From Sphingomonadaceae bacterium (GTDB lineage: Bacteria > Pseudomonadota > Alphaproteobacteria > Sphingomonadales > Sphingomonadaceae): a DNA stretch of 6,504 nt. The stretch is taken from assembly GCA_019245455.1 (NCBI GenBank), contig JAFARM010000094.1, positions 1 to 6,504 of the forward strand, in the 5' to 3' direction. A program made the translations under genes and the position numbers. Positions 6,261-6,504 of the stretch are shown piece by piece; position 1 is the first letter of the stretch; every line of letters begins with the position of its first letter. The notes under the pieces were generated by a model that saw only the letters and a program-made list of their open reading frames with translations, did not search any database and was not told where the DNA came from.

Positions 6261-6264
6261 GCCG

Positions 6265-6504
6265 ATGGACACAGACTTCTATCGAATCCAGCGTCTGCCG
6301 CCCTACGTCTTCGCCGAGGTGAATGCGATGAAGGCTGCCGCGCGGTCGCGGGGCGAGGACATCGTCGATCTCGGCATGGGCAATCCCGACGGCGCGCCGC
6401 CCGCCCATGTCATCGAGAAGCTCGCCGAGGTGGCGCGCGATGCCCGCGCGCACCGTTACTCGGCGTCGAAGGGCATAGCTGGGCTCAGGAAGGCTCAGGC
6501 CGGC
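6265..6504 (+). CDS. AlaC-type PLP-dependent aminotransferase (copy 2, N-terminal 80 residues)
   Basis: Starts at ATG 6265 and runs off the right edge. The 80 visible residues begin [16 protein letters not shown] and contain [19 protein letters not shown] (35-53) and [14 protein letters not shown] (65-78). This is the N-terminal part of an AlaC-type class I/II aminotransferase. About 65 of 80 residues are identical to copy 1, with roughly 51 of 240 bases differing, mostly in third positions early on. The GNPDGA-P segment is closer to E. coli AlaC than copy 1's GNPDQPPPP. It is head to head with copy 1 and has the same leader and start spacing. The catalytic lysine lies outside the window, so activity and precise substrate cannot be judged. 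I see no frameshift or stop in the visible part. Confidence 0.88.
   Translation, partial: MDTDFYRIQRLPPYVFAEVNAMKAAARSRGEDIVDLGMGNPDGAPPAHVIEKLAEVARDARAHRYSASKGIAGLRKAQAG

Noticed and set aside
1..6504. CRISPR arrays, tRNA or rRNA genes, tandem repeats
   Set aside because: None recognised on either strand; almost all the sequence is accounted for by protein-coding genes.

Overview
The window is GC-rich and densely coded, with short gene gaps. It looks like part of a bacterial chromosome, most likely from an alphaproteobacterium. The gene set (AlaC-type aminotransferase, homoserine dehydrogenase, GlpX-type fructose bisphosphatase) and the protein sequences suggest a sphingomonad-like or related lineage, but that placement is inference from memory of such clusters, not something the sequence proves.

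Layout, left to right. Positions 3-197 (+) are the 3' end of an AI-2E/PerM-family membrane protein gene. Its tail overlaps the end of glpX, which runs toward it. On the minus strand, hom (homoserine dehydrogenase, GTG start at 2421) is followed after 9 nt by glpX, so the two form an operon. Divergent from hom, at 2694-3725 (+), is a short-chain dehydrogenase with a Tat-type signal peptide and an insert like that of mycofactocin-coupled dehydrogenases. It converges on a DUF4034-like exported protein gene (3760-4761, minus, TTG start) that is visibly poorer in GC. That gene starts 12 nt after the stop of an alaC-type aminotransferase gene (4774-5982, minus). The dehydrogenase and the DUF4034-like gene therefore sit between alaC and hom, two genes often found together.

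The most striking part is the right end (5980-6504). A second alaC-type gene starts at 6265 on the plus strand, head to head with the first (about 81% identical over the 80 residues visible). Each copy is preceded by the last codons of a TRIC/UPF0126-family membrane protein gene, pointing the same way as its aminotransferase. The two remnants meet back to back near 6158. The unit (3' end of the TRIC gene, 31-nt spacer, aminotransferase) is thus present twice in inverted orientation. The coding parts have diverged (roughly 67-79% identity at nucleotide level), yet a 39-bp block covering the last four TRIC codons and 27 of the 31 spacer bases is identical in both arms. That block contains a perfect 7-bp palindrome, CTGCAGC-N4-GCTGCAG, just upstream of each start codon. 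This points to a conserved control element, recent gene conversion, or a chimeric assembly of two related genomes.

Together the genes cover amino-acid metabolism (transamination; aspartate semialdehyde to homoserine), gluconeogenesis (fructose-1,6-bisphosphate hydrolysis), and two exported proteins of unknown physiological role.
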